From contig OZ316893.1 in assembly GCA_973895155.1 (NCBI GenBank), forward strand, positions 25,916,001-25,980,000: a DNA stretch of 64,000 bases, in the 5' to 3' direction. How positions within the stretch are numbered: position 1 is the stretch's first letter; each line of letters begins with the position of its first letter. The notes beneath the pieces were generated by a model. That model made no database searches. It saw only the letters and a program-made list of their open reading frames with translations, and was not told where the DNA came from. The translations under genes and the position numbers were made by a program. Shown in pieces: positions 10,813-22,910 of this stretch. The DNA comes from Marsupella aquatica (Eukaryota > Marchantiophyta).

Positions 10813-12295
10813 GCTGAACTTTCAGTTCAGTTATGTGATGGGGGGCAAAAAAATATTTACAAAGTATTTTCTCCGCATACAATTTTCTCCTCATACATAT
10901 AGAGGCACAAAAATATACTTTGGTCACATTATTTTCACTCACACTAACACTCTTCGGTTTGTATACAGTCCTCAACCATGGGGTATTGGGTGTATATTGT
11001 ATATTGTATTACACACAAATGAAAGTACATTAAATGCTCCCCCCTCAATGTAAGTGTGTACTTGATTCTCTCACCATTTAATGTCTTTGTCTTTTAGTTA
11101 TTAGAATTTTTTGTCTTTTAGTTATTAGAATTTCTTAATGCTTTTATGTATCTCCCTTTGGGACCAAAGTCACCTTGAAAAGGTAGAACTCTTAAAGGGG
11201 CTTCCTTTTTGTTTTTGGGTGAAATTGGTCACCTCGAAAAGATTTTTAAAGGGGTTTCTTTCTTGTTTAGAAAAAACCATGAGTAAGGAGCATGCCCCAT
11301 GGTTGATCTCATTATTTTATTTTCTTTGAGAATTAAAACAGATAGAGAATCAAGGGTATTTTAAAGAAGGGGAAAATCAAAAAGACAAAAAGAGACATTT
11401 TTATTTTTTGGCCCGGATGGAGGATTACTTTAAGGGGAGAAATAAAAAGGGTTTAAAGAATCTATTCTTTAATTGTTGAGAGGTTTAAGGGTATTTAAGG
11501 GAGAGATTTTCAAAATGGTCTTTGTTTATATTTTTTCTTGCTAGAGGGGGCAGACACTAGTTGAGTGTATCGAACTAGCTAACCCCTATATTCTATCTTA
11601 GAAGTGGGGAGCGATGGATGGTTTAAGGGTCTTTTAAGGGGAGGAACAAAAAAGACAAAGAATGGAGAGATTTCAGGTTTTATAAATCTTTCCTTTTTCT
11701 TGCAAGAGGGGGGTCAACATCAAAACAAAAAAATGTGCTTTTATTCCTTTTGTAGACTTCTCACTCATTTTTCAACATAGATATACATTTTTATTTGAGT
11801 AATTCTAGAAGAATGGGTGGGTGTGCTTTTAATTAGGTTAGGTATGATATTAATTAGTAGTTAATGAAGTTAGGTGTGACATTAATTAGGAACTTAGAGA
11901 TGATTAGCATAAAAGGGAGAGTCTTTCAGTTCATTCTCCTCATTCTCTTCTCTTCTCCTCTCATTGCTTATTCTTTTGCCTTTTTTTTGCCAAAATGACC
12001 TCATAGGCATTTGCTGGGGCAAGCGGCGCCATAGGCGTTGCTTGCAATCTACCATTTGCCTAGGTGGTCATGGAGGGACACGCTCGATCATTAGGGTCGT
12101 TCATAGATAGTTTTCTATCGTATTCTCTTGGACTAGTGCGAGTTTGTTGTAGCCGGTGGTAGCAATGACCTAGTCATTTGCTACAGACCCGCCTATAGTC
12201 ACTTAATCTAGTGCATTTGGATGCAACTCTTTTTTGTTGGAGATATACTTTGGCTTTGTGTTGTCATCGATGGAGTGTTCTTGATGCATACAATG
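10813..12295 (+). repeat. Long direct repeat, copy 2 (uninterrupted)
   Basis: This 1.48 kb copy is collinear with copy 1 minus its two insertions, and it holds the empty sites for both: CCCTTTGGG near 11156 for the LTR element and TACAGACCCGCC near 12183 for the TIR element. It is bordered by CTTGTTG at 10806-10812 and 12296-12302. An extra tandem of TTGTCTTTTAGTTATTAGAATTT near 11087-11130 is specific to this copy. No coding potential. Confidence 0.8.
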
Positions 12296-12302
12296 CTTGT
12301 TG

Positions 12303-13855
12303 CTTGAGAAATATTTTGCCTACGAGCGTGTTCATCCTTTAGATGCTTGTTTGTATATACATCAACGAAAGGTTGACGATGAGAGGAGAAAAATATTAAA
12401 TTCTTTATGATTTATTTCAGATTAGGTGGTGGACGATTTAGGGTTAATTTAGGTTAGTCTTTTAGATACATTTAGGTTTTGATACATTTTTTTCTCTTAT
12501 CAAATAAAAATTACATGTATGAATTCTATTTCAAACTTATATTATTTTGAGGTATCATATTATAATGAATTATCATTTCCTTGTATTTATTAAAATTTCT
12601 CAAATTTAAATGCAATAACTAATTGGTCACAAATTGTAAAGAGTAGTTCAGCTTTTGTGACCAAACCCCTTTGGTCACGGGCATTTTTAACGTCAGCCTT
12701 GGAAAGGCCCTCATAATAGTGGTTTGCACATAGGGCTATGCATGGGAATTTCTAACCCAAGTTCAGAGCAAGGCCCTCTATGGCTAGACTGTCAAGATAT
12801 GGGTTCCATGGGGTTTTGAGGGTGCTTAGACGGCGATGGAGGGGGCACTTGAGAACGAGCACTCTCAAATGCACCTGAGGACCGATCGAGCTCGATTAGG
12901 GCGATGGCGATGGCGAGGGACAATTCGCTGTGCTGCTGAAGATTGGCCGTGAGAAAAGGATGTGGGGAGAAATTGATTTACTGAGGTTGGATTGTGAAGC
13001 TTGTCAATTCGGGAAAAGAGGAGGAGCGATTTGGATGTAGGAGAAATTGATTTGGTGAGGTTGGATTGTGAAAGCTTGTCAATTCGGGAAAAGAGGAGGA
13101 GCGATTTGCTGCTGATACTCTGCTGGCGATCGATGATGTGTTGCTGCTGCTGCTGCTCTGTGGCACGATTAGAATACTGATTAGAGTCCAGGGCGATTGG
13201 GCCGATTGGGTCCGGAAGTTTTGGAGGTGAGAGTGGGGAAAGGAGAGTGGGCACTCAGCTCATTCCGTCTTTTGTATAGCTTTTTCGTTCTGTTGAGAGA
13301 TCAGGAGTGAGATTGCATTGACGGTTTCGAAAGGAAGTGGATTTCTGGGAAGGATATTGATCGATTGCAAAGGGCAGAGAGTGATCGACTGGGGCAGAAA
13401 GTCGTTTATTGAGAAGTAATTGATTGTTTGAGCCAAAGGATATACCCCGAGTGTGGTCGAATCAGCTGTAGGTGGCAGTCGATTGGATTGAATTGTATAC
13501 CAGACTTCGGAGTGAGAAGATTGTGCCTCGCAGTCGAGTGACGGATTTGTACAGCATCACTCCTAAAGCGAATTGGCCAGTTGCAGTGCTTCTTCTGCAG
13601 AGTATTCGAAGTGAAAGTCAACGCGCCTAGGTCTGATCTCAAGCCTGATTCAGTGTAGCGCTCTTTTTCGTATTTTTCGTTATTCAGTGGCAAGGTTTCC
13701 ACAGAGTGGGGTTCCATATTTTCGAACTGCTGATGAGAAAGTGAGAAGTCCATGTTGGGCAATCTCGACGCTTCAGTCCTTCCTGGACCGGATCAGTTTG
13801 CATTTGAATTGCGGTCGTTGTTGCTCATTTCCCCGCCAAGTTCTGTAGAGGAGTA
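12303..13855 (+). other. Intergenic DNA and probable RGTA promoter/leader
   Basis: Up to about 12700 the DNA is AT-rich and featureless apart from the short EKYFAYERV frame right after the direct repeat. From about 12850 it becomes GC-richer and G-rich on the plus strand, as expected for the promoter and 5' UTR of the gene starting at 13856. A 66/67-bp imperfect tandem duplication lies at 12967-13032 and 13041-13107 (GAGAAATTGATTT...GGAGGAGCGATTT). A GCTGCTGCTGCTGCT run is at about 13141-13156. I could not place a TATA box. Confidence 0.5.
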
Positions 13856-16800
13856 ATGCACGGCCAGGCGCGGTTGCCCCCGGGGCAATCCCCAGATCAT
13901 AAGAAGAACGAGGAGAAGGCCAAGAAGTTTAAGTCGCTTGTGGAGGACTTTCTCCGGAATCACCATGAGAAATGGTAAGTTTCAATTTAATGAATTTGAC
14001 CAACATGAATGTCCATATCTGGATAGCCCGTGGCTGGAAGATTGATTCCTTTGATTCATGACGTGCCAGCTACACCAAAGAGGCGTTGAAGCAAAGTGCA
14101 CAATTACTGGAGCTCAACCCTGAATTTTATACAGCATGGAATTATCGGAAGCTTGGCGTCCAACACCTTCTAGATTCTGAGCCAGATGAGGTTGGACGCA
14201 AACGTTTAATGGAAGATGAGCTGCGAATGGTATCATACCGACCCATCCCCATATAGTTGTCGCTACTGCAGACAGGAAATTCTTTTTTAATAGCTGGCAT
14301 GACTGTAGATAGTGCTGAATGGGACTACAGAAGCAAACAGCATGGAGACTAGCGGGGATTCTTTTCTTCCTGTTACTTGAGAGGTCACGAAGTGGATGGG
14401 AAGCTGCCCTCAAACATTCATGTCTGGTGCTGTGTTGAAGGGCAGGTGGAAAGAGCACTGCAGGCGAATATAAAATCCTACGGGGCTTGGTACCATCGGA
14501 GATGGATCATCGAGTTTGGGTACTCATCAGTGGAGCACGAATTTCTGCTACTCCAGAAACTTCTTAAAATCGATTCACGAAACTTCCATGGATGGACGTA
14601 TAGGAGGTAATCCTTCTTTGGATTTGCCTAACTGAGAAGGCATATTAGTTTTTTAAGCACCCTGTGGAAATTGGTCATACTGTCGTCTCCGACAACCTAC
14701 TTGGCTGTAACCTGTGTCTTAATCGAGTTGTTAATTATTTGAGATAATGTTGGGAGTACATGAAAGAATTTTCCACTTCCACAAAACTTTCGTCCATCAC
14801 CGAAGTGGGATTTGTGTTCAATTGTTTTGGCTATGATATCTTAGTGCTACCTTTCAGTTCTGACAGTGTTTTCTTCATCTTTGCAGATTTTGTGTCACGA
14901 CCAATAACGTGACACCTGATAAAGAGCTCCAGTACGCAACCGAGAAGATTAATGAAAATTTTAGTAACTATTCAGCTTGGCATTATCGCAGGTAAGTTAT
15001 ATGCTCTCAATATCTTCTCATCTGATCAGCGTCCCCGGGGAGGACTGAGGGGTTTCAAAACCATCTCAAAAGTGATGACCTGTTCAAAGTTGTGTTTCAA
15101 ACCATGTTTGGAAAGTGCTTGCTATTATTTTGTCTTCTGCTATGAATTTATAGAGCTACTGTGAATATGTTTTCCTACATCTTGTAATTAGGACTCTGAT
15201 GTTGGTCTTGCTTGCAGTACTTTGCTGTCTCAGCTGGTCATTGGGGGAGTGAGCAAGGAGAAGATTTTAACGGATGAGTACGAGCTAGTGAACCAAGCGT
15301 ACTTCACAGAGCCAGATGATCAATCTGCGTGGTTTTATAACACGTGGCTACTTGGGGAGACAAAGATTGATTCCGGTGCTCGGTTAATTGGGACATGGCC
15401 TTTAGATGGCTCTACTGTTACGGTTGAGGCCGACACACGGTCATCGACAATTTATGTACGCTCTAAAAATCCTGTAGATTCTTGGTACGGGTTTTTTTCG
15501 GAAGGGTTCCCTGTTGTACTTTGCTTCAGTCAAGCTATCACAGATGTGGTCGTCAATGTTCGTTCTACACCTGCACTACTTGGACATCTGAGTGAGGTTC
15601 ATTGGCGGCCCTTATCTAGTGTACCGGGACCTTCAAAGACATGGTTAGGAGAATTTTCTCTTCAGGGCTGTCCAGAAGGGGAGTTTGTACTCTCTATGAA
15701 GATTTCAACACAAAGTGGGTTGTGCCAGGAGGCACCGATTGAGTTCAATCTGCAAGTATCAGCTGGAAAGTATTCTGTGAGGATGCTTTATGAGAAAGAT
15801 TCAATGGAAAAGATTGGTCGGGAGGACTGGCCGTCGTCCTGGCCCGGAAAAAGTTTTACCGATGGCGAGAAAGAGGAAAGCAGATTGGAACGGGAGGATG
15901 TTGAACAACTATCCGCTGACAATCTTTTGTCTGAGGACACTGTCAACACTACAGTTGGCAAGGTCGACTGGCAATTGAGATTACTGGAGGAACAAATTCA
16001 ACATCTACGCGAGCTGTTGGAACTTGAACCAAACAGGTCTACTTCTTTCTCTTATTTGTAAGTTGATGTGTAGTCAACTGGAAATGATCAAAGTTCCAGC
16101 TCACTTTCAGCGTGTGGCACTGACATTTCTTTCAATTCTCTCTGTATGTCTTGCAGCAAATGGGCAAAGTTGACACTGTCAAAGGTCTTACTTGAGCAGG
16201 ATGCCCGCACCCATAACTATGGAAGGCACAGGAATGAAGTTCTGGATCTGTTGAAGGAACTGATACGACTTGATCCTGATCACACGGCCTATTATGAGTC
16301 ACTACTCAGCAGCTTAATTATAGCTAAGGTAGATCTTGGCCTAATCAGGACTGCGGTGACACGGACTTAATCGCCCTTTGCTATTTTTATGAGATGGATG
16401 AAATTGTTCAGAGTTCTGCGAAGACTCTTACTGTTTACTGATCTTTTTCTTCTTACTCCTCTTCCTTTTTTTCAGTTCTTGCGGAATCCAAATGATTTAA
16501 AGCAGCTTTGGGTGGAACCGAAGAAGATTGATAGTGAGCATTCGGAAACATTTGGCTGGCTTCGGTGGAATGGGTTATCTCTCAGTAAATTTGACCGTGT
16601 CGACGGGTTGCTTTGGGTGCAAAGACTGGATCTTAGTCACAACCAGTTGCGCTCTCTCGATGGTAATATTCAGGGTTTGCAGTCCAGTTTTTGTTTCAGT
16701 CCCTTACTCCTTTTTTGAGATGCAATACGTGCTGACATTTCATTTTCGAAAGCTTAAAATCTCAATTGCATACATTACTCAATGGAATACGATTTTGTGC

Positions 16801-17330
16801 TCTAGTATCGAACGATCTGAGTTTGTAGATCTGTCATGCAACACTAGATTTGGCTTATGGCAGAATTTGGCTACTAATCTTGTAATGGAGACTCTTCCAG
16901 CACTGACAAGAGGGTTGACTTTGCTTCTTTTATTGTGGCAGGTTTGGAAGCAATGCAGCTGCTTGATTCCTTAGATGTTAGCCACAATAGGATATCAAAT
17001 GTTACGACGCTTGCTCCCCTACGTCTTAATCCACAACTACGATTCTTGAACATATCTCACAACGAAATAGGTGGTCATCCTGTAGATTCTTCACGTTACT
17101 CCTTCGCTTCCGTTTTGACAAATCAGATGGTCTCTTTTTCGAACGAAAGGGAGCTGCACCACGAAGTAATTGAAGAGGATAATTGGGAGGTACAGGTTGT
17201 CTTTGGAGGTTTGAAATTGAGAGTTTTAGAGATCTCTGGCAATGTAGCTGCCAACAACAAGTCGTTTAGAGAAGCCCTATTAAAGGCCCTTCCTTCCTTG
17301 GAATTGCTTGATGGCCAGCAAATTCAATGA
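13856..17330 (+). CDS. RGTA: Rab geranylgeranyl transferase (GGTase-II) alpha subunit
   Basis: The gene encodes the alpha subunit of the enzyme that, with a beta subunit and Rab escort protein, attaches geranylgeranyl groups to C-terminal cysteines of Rab GTPases in the cytosol. Eight exons join in frame: 13856-13974, 14070-14229, 14446-14606, 14887-14991, 15218-16036, 16157-16328, 16476-16662, 16942-17330 (703 aa; Arabidopsis homologues are about 680). The start is the MHG typical of the family. PFTA repeats follow: FYTAWNYRK (~59-67), [10 protein letters not shown] (~104-113), [18 protein letters not shown] and QSAWFYNTW. The large fifth exon holds the plant RabGGT insert domain, which is beta-rich. 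The C-terminus has leucine-rich repeats ([43 protein letters not shown]) and ends [13 protein letters not shown]. All introns are 95-280 bp. The gene appears intact. Confidence 0.96.
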
Positions 17331-18450
17331 CGGGAGTAGATCTCCTATTGAGTTCTTTCCCATCTCTTATTCGCTAATGGATAATGTCATCCAACTTTAG
17401 ACTGTGAAGGTCCCAAGAGGGTGCTTACGGTCCCTTCACCGCTTAGATTTTCTCTGTTTTTGCAGCCGGTCTGGAGTGGTTCATTTCAGATAGAAAAAAT
17501 ATTGCGGCCGCTTCTGAGATTGACACCAGATACTGTAAGGTAACAATCGACGCCTGATCCCTTAGTACTTATCTTACTAAGTACTAGGGCATTTTGAAAT
17601 CGTTGTGTGGATGGGGAATATACGAGCTTCAATTAGGGGCCATCTTTTATCTGTCGGTGAATACTTAACTCGTATCTGTATCGAATTGAAACGGAGTCAC
17701 TTAGTGCTCTTGACGCCCTACTCCAGAAAACTCAGATGGGAGATTTACCTCACCTCTCCTGTTGAAACCATTATGACTTCAAAAGTATTTCATTGGAATT
17801 AATCCGTGAGGACTAGTTAGGAACGGGTACAAGGGTTGTCCTCAAATGTTTGGTGTTCATAAGTTATTGTCACTCACATTTTTGAATGTCAAACATCATT
17901 ATGTCATGTAACTTTACAGTAAAGAGTACTTAGCTTGCAATCTTTATGGCATTTGTGAAGTCCATTACGGGTCTTTACTTCGAGCCTCTTATCCAACGGC
18001 TCATTTAGGTGTTTCACTTAACCAGTTTTACTCCATCTCGCTCAAGCACTTCGCCTTGTAAAATTTGTCTGCATAAGGCCACAGTGACATCTCATGAAAA
18101 GATTGCACCAAGACGGCTTCCCAATTTGCATTTGTGGGCCCCTAAAGAACATGGCAAAGGATGATGTTTTGTTTCGTTAGGCTTGATTTTCCTTACAGTG
18201 GCGATGTAAGTATCAAAGAACTCAATGATCACTGTTGGACTAAACTTGAAGAAGTGCTCACTCAGCAGTTCCATAATCAGCTGGAAGCTTCTTAATTTTG
18301 GTAGGATTGTAGCAGAGAATGCCTCGTCTGTCCACGATTCTGCTGATGAAGGTAAGGCTGAGGTACTGAGGCCGCCACGGTGATGTGGCAGGATAAGGAG
18401 TAAGAAGCTGACGCTGAATCACAAGTGGTGCAATTGGTTATGCAATAGGT
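17331..18450 (+). other. RGTA 3' UTR and intergenic DNA
   Basis: The sequence after the TGA at 17328-17330 is AT-rich 3' UTR-like DNA. A short palindrome, TTAGTACTTATCTTACTAAGTACTAGG, sits near 17561-17587. No gene is recognisable in this stretch. Confidence 0.5.
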
Positions 18451-18452
18451 CG

Positions 18453-18880
18453 CCTTGACCCTTTGCTTGCTTGCTTTTTGTTTTGATTTGTCGAGCACCT
18501 CAGCTTTCATTTTAAGACACAGACCTTTCGCCCCCCAGCCTTGAACCCTTTGCTTGCTTGCTTTTTGTTTTGACTTGTTGAGCACCTCAGCTTTCATTCG
18601 TCGTTTCAATACTGAGAATTTCGCCCCCCAGCCTTGAACCCTTTGCTTGCTTGCTTTTTGTTTTGATTTGTCGAGCACCTCAGCTTTCATTCGTCGTTTC
18701 AAGAATTAGACCTTTCTCCCCCCATGCAGACTTTCTTATGTTTCATGACAAATTAGTCCATCACTCAATGAACGAGCTGGTGAGGGGCGAAGACCGAGAC
18801 CTTTCGCCCCCCATGCAGACTTTGTCAGGTTTGTCATAATTAATTAGTCCATCACTCAATGAACGAACTGGTGAAGGGCG
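18453..18880. repeat. Two adjacent short tandem families
   Basis: Three units of about 75-93 bp start with CCTTGA(A)CCCTTTGCTTGC at 18453, 18539 and 18632 and share TTTTTGTTTTGATTTGTCGAGCACCTCAGC pieces. They are followed by two units of about 85 bp sharing CCCCCCATGCAGACTTT and TTAGTCCATCACTCAATGAACGA (about 18716-18780 and 18805-18875). The CTTT/CCCCCC junction is shared between both families, so they grew from neighbouring duplications. Confidence 0.85.
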
Positions 18881-18914
18881 ATCCATCAACATTGACTGCT
18901 CAATCCTTTGAAAA

Positions 18915-19240
18915 GCATACGGATTGAATGGAAGTTGCATCGTTGTTGAAACCTTGGGGAACACTGTTTCTCTCACAATCTTCATGTGTACCTTTTAGGT
19001 GGATTGCATGGAAGTTGCATCACTGGTAAGAACATGCGACACTGTTTCTCACGTAATCTTCATGTGTCGTTCTTAGATAGATTGCATGGAAGCTCATGAT
19101 TGTGGAACGCCTTGAGAAACACTGTTTGTCCCAAAAACTTCATAATTGTGTAAGTTCTTAGGTAGAACTCGATGACCCTTCGTGTGATCAACAGTAGACG
19201 TGTCCACTTCTTCGTAAGATCAACAGTAGACGTGTCTGTT
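18915..19240. repeat. Diverged ~85-bp tandem units
   Basis: Three units share GGATTG(A/C)ATGGAAG(T/C)T, ACACTGTTT(C/G)TC, ATCTTCAT and TTCTTAGRTRGA at about 18925-19010, 19000-19080 and 19078-19165. A separate 2x repeat of AGATCAACAGTAGACGTGTC lies at about 19182-19240. No coding frame is preserved. Confidence 0.7.
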
Positions 19241-19264
19241 CGTTCCCCGGAAGTTATCACCAAA

Positions 19265-22200
19265 ATGACGTGGCTGAGGGTTGGGCAGTAACTTCATACA
19301 CATTCTTGACCGGATGACCAGCTGCCATCACTGTTAAAATCTGTGGGTTGAACGTCGGTTCACAAATGATTGATTCACAGCCCTGATTAAGATTCTGAAG
19401 CCCCTGGCTCTTCCCCTACATCATGCTGCCGACCAAACACAGTGTTTTGGTAGAACGAATTAATGCCGTCATGGGTAATCCATTCGAAACCAACAGTCAT
19501 ATCCCTTCCTGTGCAAGAACAAATTCACAGACCGGAAAGACGCACGTCGTATCACTCATATCCGATGCACAAGAGACTATTGCGCTGTGGCCTAGTACTG
19601 TACACAACTTTGGCACTCTGTAAAGGGTCCTTCTGAGGTGGCCTTCCAATTGCGGCCTTCCAATTCCGTATCACAAATCAAAGTGATAATCTCGTTTTCA
19701 CTCGTCTCACTTCTCTCTCTCCACTCCAGTCAAAATGCGCTGACAAGATAATCAATAGACTCAGGATAAGATGCCATTGAAATGTACACTTGGGCACCAA
19801 GATTCTAAAATCCTGTTAGTCTTAACACCTCGCCTGTGCATGTTTCCTCGATTGGGTTACCCGATTGCGTTCAGTTTCTTCAGAGGTTGCTTCTCCAACC
19901 AGAGAGGGCTCCAATGAGATGATGGATCAAATTGGTCTGAAGAAAGCGAGTGAAATCTGTGGGCCACATTGCATGTACCTGTGTTCCTCTACTGGGTCCC
20001 CAGAAATTGAGATTCGTTACCCTGGACGAGTTTCCTGATTCCATCAATGTGGCGTGATCTGCTCCTTCTCGTCCTCTTCACCCTGATATAGATCACTCCC
20101 TCCATGAATTTGCTTGGTTCAGTAGTTGACTTCTTCTGCTAGCAGCTTTATCCAGGACTTTCTTGGAGATCAGTCTGACCCCATAGCCGTCCCACCTGCA
20201 GTTTCAAGCTTCCATCAAAGTCAATTGTGTGCTCTTCGTACAGGACACTGGGCCCTCCAAGCCTTCCATCATCCAGGACTTTCTTGGAGTCAGTGTGACC
20301 CCATAGCCGCCCCACTGCAGTTTCAAGCTTCCATCAATGTCAATTGTGTGCTCTTTGTACAGGCCACTGGGCCCTCCAAGCTTTCCATCAGCCACTACAA
20401 ATTTTCTGATCTCTCGAGAACCTTCTCACCACCCTTCTAGTCTTGAGCTCCACTCTTAAGACTCCACTGGTTTTCTGACCCTGGTCCACTCGTACCTTTA
20501 TGGTGCCTCACATGGCTACCAGACCTCACTTTGACCCTGTTAGACATGGTTGTGAGCTCCCTCTATCTGGACCCAGTTTCATGTGAGTGTTCCATGGAAA
20601 AGGTCCTTTTCCAGCGCTTTCTCCAGAAGCTTCACTTCCTCTAAATGCAGGGAGTACCATGGTGGTAATTAGGTTTGCCAAGAAAATGGGTGGTTCCAGA
20701 AAAGGTGAGCTGGACTAACAGCCTGACAGTTTTAGGAAATGGGAAGGAAGTTAAAGCCAAGACAAACCGTATATGAACAACTTTATATGAGGCCAAATGC
20801 CCTGCCCCCAAAACATTGTTTTTTGTCAATCAATAAATAAATAAATATCAGACTTCAAAAATCAAAAGCATCCAACTAGGAGACATGATCCCAAAGGTGA
20901 ACTGCCCAATCCGGAAGCAACAAAAGAGTCAAGGCCAGGGTGACCGAATAAAGGTCCACCACAAAAACAACCAAACCCTAGCCGAAACCTAACTAAACTG
21001 GAAGAGCCTGGTACAGCTGTGGGGTGAACTGGATGCAAGGGTGAAGCAAAAGAATCTGCTTAGGAGCCTTAAAACCCACAGCCGCACCCCTACAAACAAT
21101 AGTGAATGCCTGAGCCCTTTGAGTAGAATAGATTGTGAACACCTTTGAGTAGAATAGATTGTGAACACATGTTTTGGCTAAGTATCAGCAAAACTCTGGG
21201 AAAAAGTAGACTGAGAAAACCTTTTGGCTGGAGAATCTAAATTGACCACTCACAAAAGTCTGGAGGCAAGTTTAAGATATAATTTCACAGTCAAGTTACA
21301 ATAATTTCTCACCATCAAAGTTAGGACTAGGGTACTCTTAAATACTGTGGCCCCGCCATGGCTGGGGTCCATAGCTTGAAAGGTGTAGCTAGTAGCTAAG
21401 CTCTAAATGTAGGGGACTTTTCAAACCTCTTAGAGTAATGTAGGGCCTGGACTTGGAGAGCCTGGATCCACCTTTACTAGGGCCTTTTGATAATTCGATT
21501 GTCAGCTTACTGCCGGAAGGTCTATCCATAGCTATCACCTACGTTTCCACATCACTTTGCCGAATTTTGGGCCATATATTTGGCTACAAAGGGACCATAT
21601 TCTTCAAGAAATGGTTTTAAATTGATGCTAACAGGTCAATGGACCATTCTTAGGGACTACTACTTTAAAGGTCTTATCCAAAAACATGTGCCTGTGTCCT
21701 TAATTAATAGGCACGGGATATGACTCGTTCAAGGATTGCATTCTTTAGGATAAACTTTACACTAAAAACATGGAAATTATCTGGTCTTTTGTACTATCAC
21801 TTAAATATCACCAGGCCCCTGACCAAAGCTGCTATCTGATCACCATAGGCTGAACTTCCTCTAGAATGGTACGTGGAACACTTCTCCAGAAGCCAGGTTT
21901 GCTTAAACACACAAGAGAGCTGCATTGCGCTCTAGGCCTATCCGTCATACCAAGTCTTTACAACACAAGCTTTCTCTATGGCTCAGATAATTCCATGACA
22001 ATGAGCTTTCATAATTCACAAACTAGCTTTTTGCTTGTGAATACTAAGGGGTAAATCTAACCTTGATCAAGTACTAGAACTTGGGTAGACTAATTATGGT
22101 TAGAGAGTAACTGTCCACCCATGAGTAAAATGCCTAGTAGGCCAAATTCTTTATTTTGTTTCACCAGCTCAAGTGCACGTGTTCATGTACTGGAAGGGCT

Positions 22201-22670
22201 GTTGAGTGGTCAACATCAATGGAAAATTGTGAGAACCCCTTGCAACACAAAGTAGGTCTTTATGATAGAATTTAACTAATATAAATTAAAAAGCCTAGGC
22301 GCTCAGAGAAGGTACAACAACCTTAAATTTATAAAATAGTTTTTACGAACTAACTGTTAAAAAGTAAAATAAATATTGAAAATAGAGGATCATTTTCTTG
22401 AATCTTTTATTACACACGTAAGAAGGAAGCAAGGTGTGACACATGGGAAGATTCTCACCTGGAAACCAGACCTCAAATCTGACTCACTTGCACAGTCAAG
22501 CAAGTTGGCTTTCTTCCTTGTTTTGGAATCAAATTTGCACGCATGGACTCAAAATGGCACGGGGGAGGGAATCAAACCATTATCTTCACTTAGTCACCTC
22601 ATCACTAATCCAAAATCATATTGCTATGAGGTGAAATTTACACTGTTTAAGTTCAGACAGTCGGTATTCT
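19265..22670. other. Intergenic DNA without recognisable genes
   Basis: A clear tandem duplication of about 122 bp lies at 20150-20391: CCAGGACTTTCTTGGAG to GGGCCCTCCAAG followed by TTTCCATC, two copies with scattered differences. A short 26-bp repeat CCTTTGAGTAGAATAGATTGTGAACAC is doubled at 21115-21168. The remaining open frames are short, overlap on both strands and match nothing I know. Confidence 0.55.
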
Positions 22671-22679
22671 TCTAGGGCC

Positions 22680-22910
22680 AAGGATGTTGGTTTGAGGGTT
22701 TCAGACAAATTCCTCTTAGTTTGGGATCTTCCAATGTGGTGTACTCAGGAGCTTTACCAGGGGTTTGTTGCTCAATATGGCATTAGTTAATTTGCTCCTG
22801 TGGGAGACTCTTGGGCTTTTGGCTCTTTGATCTTCATGGGGTTGTTCCCTGGTTTTATCTGCTCATGCCTTTGGGATCCTATCTCCCAGTTATGCAGCTT
22901 TTGTCTAAAC
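22680..22910 (+). repeat. Dispersed T-rich repeat, weak copy
   Basis: This stretch resembles 40010-40250 in the order of short motifs: CAAATTCCTC, GGAGCTYTACCAGG, TTGGGCTTTTTGGYYCTT, TGGGATC...CTCCC. It may be the tail of an old retroelement, but similarity is low and I cannot set its ends. Confidence 0.35.
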
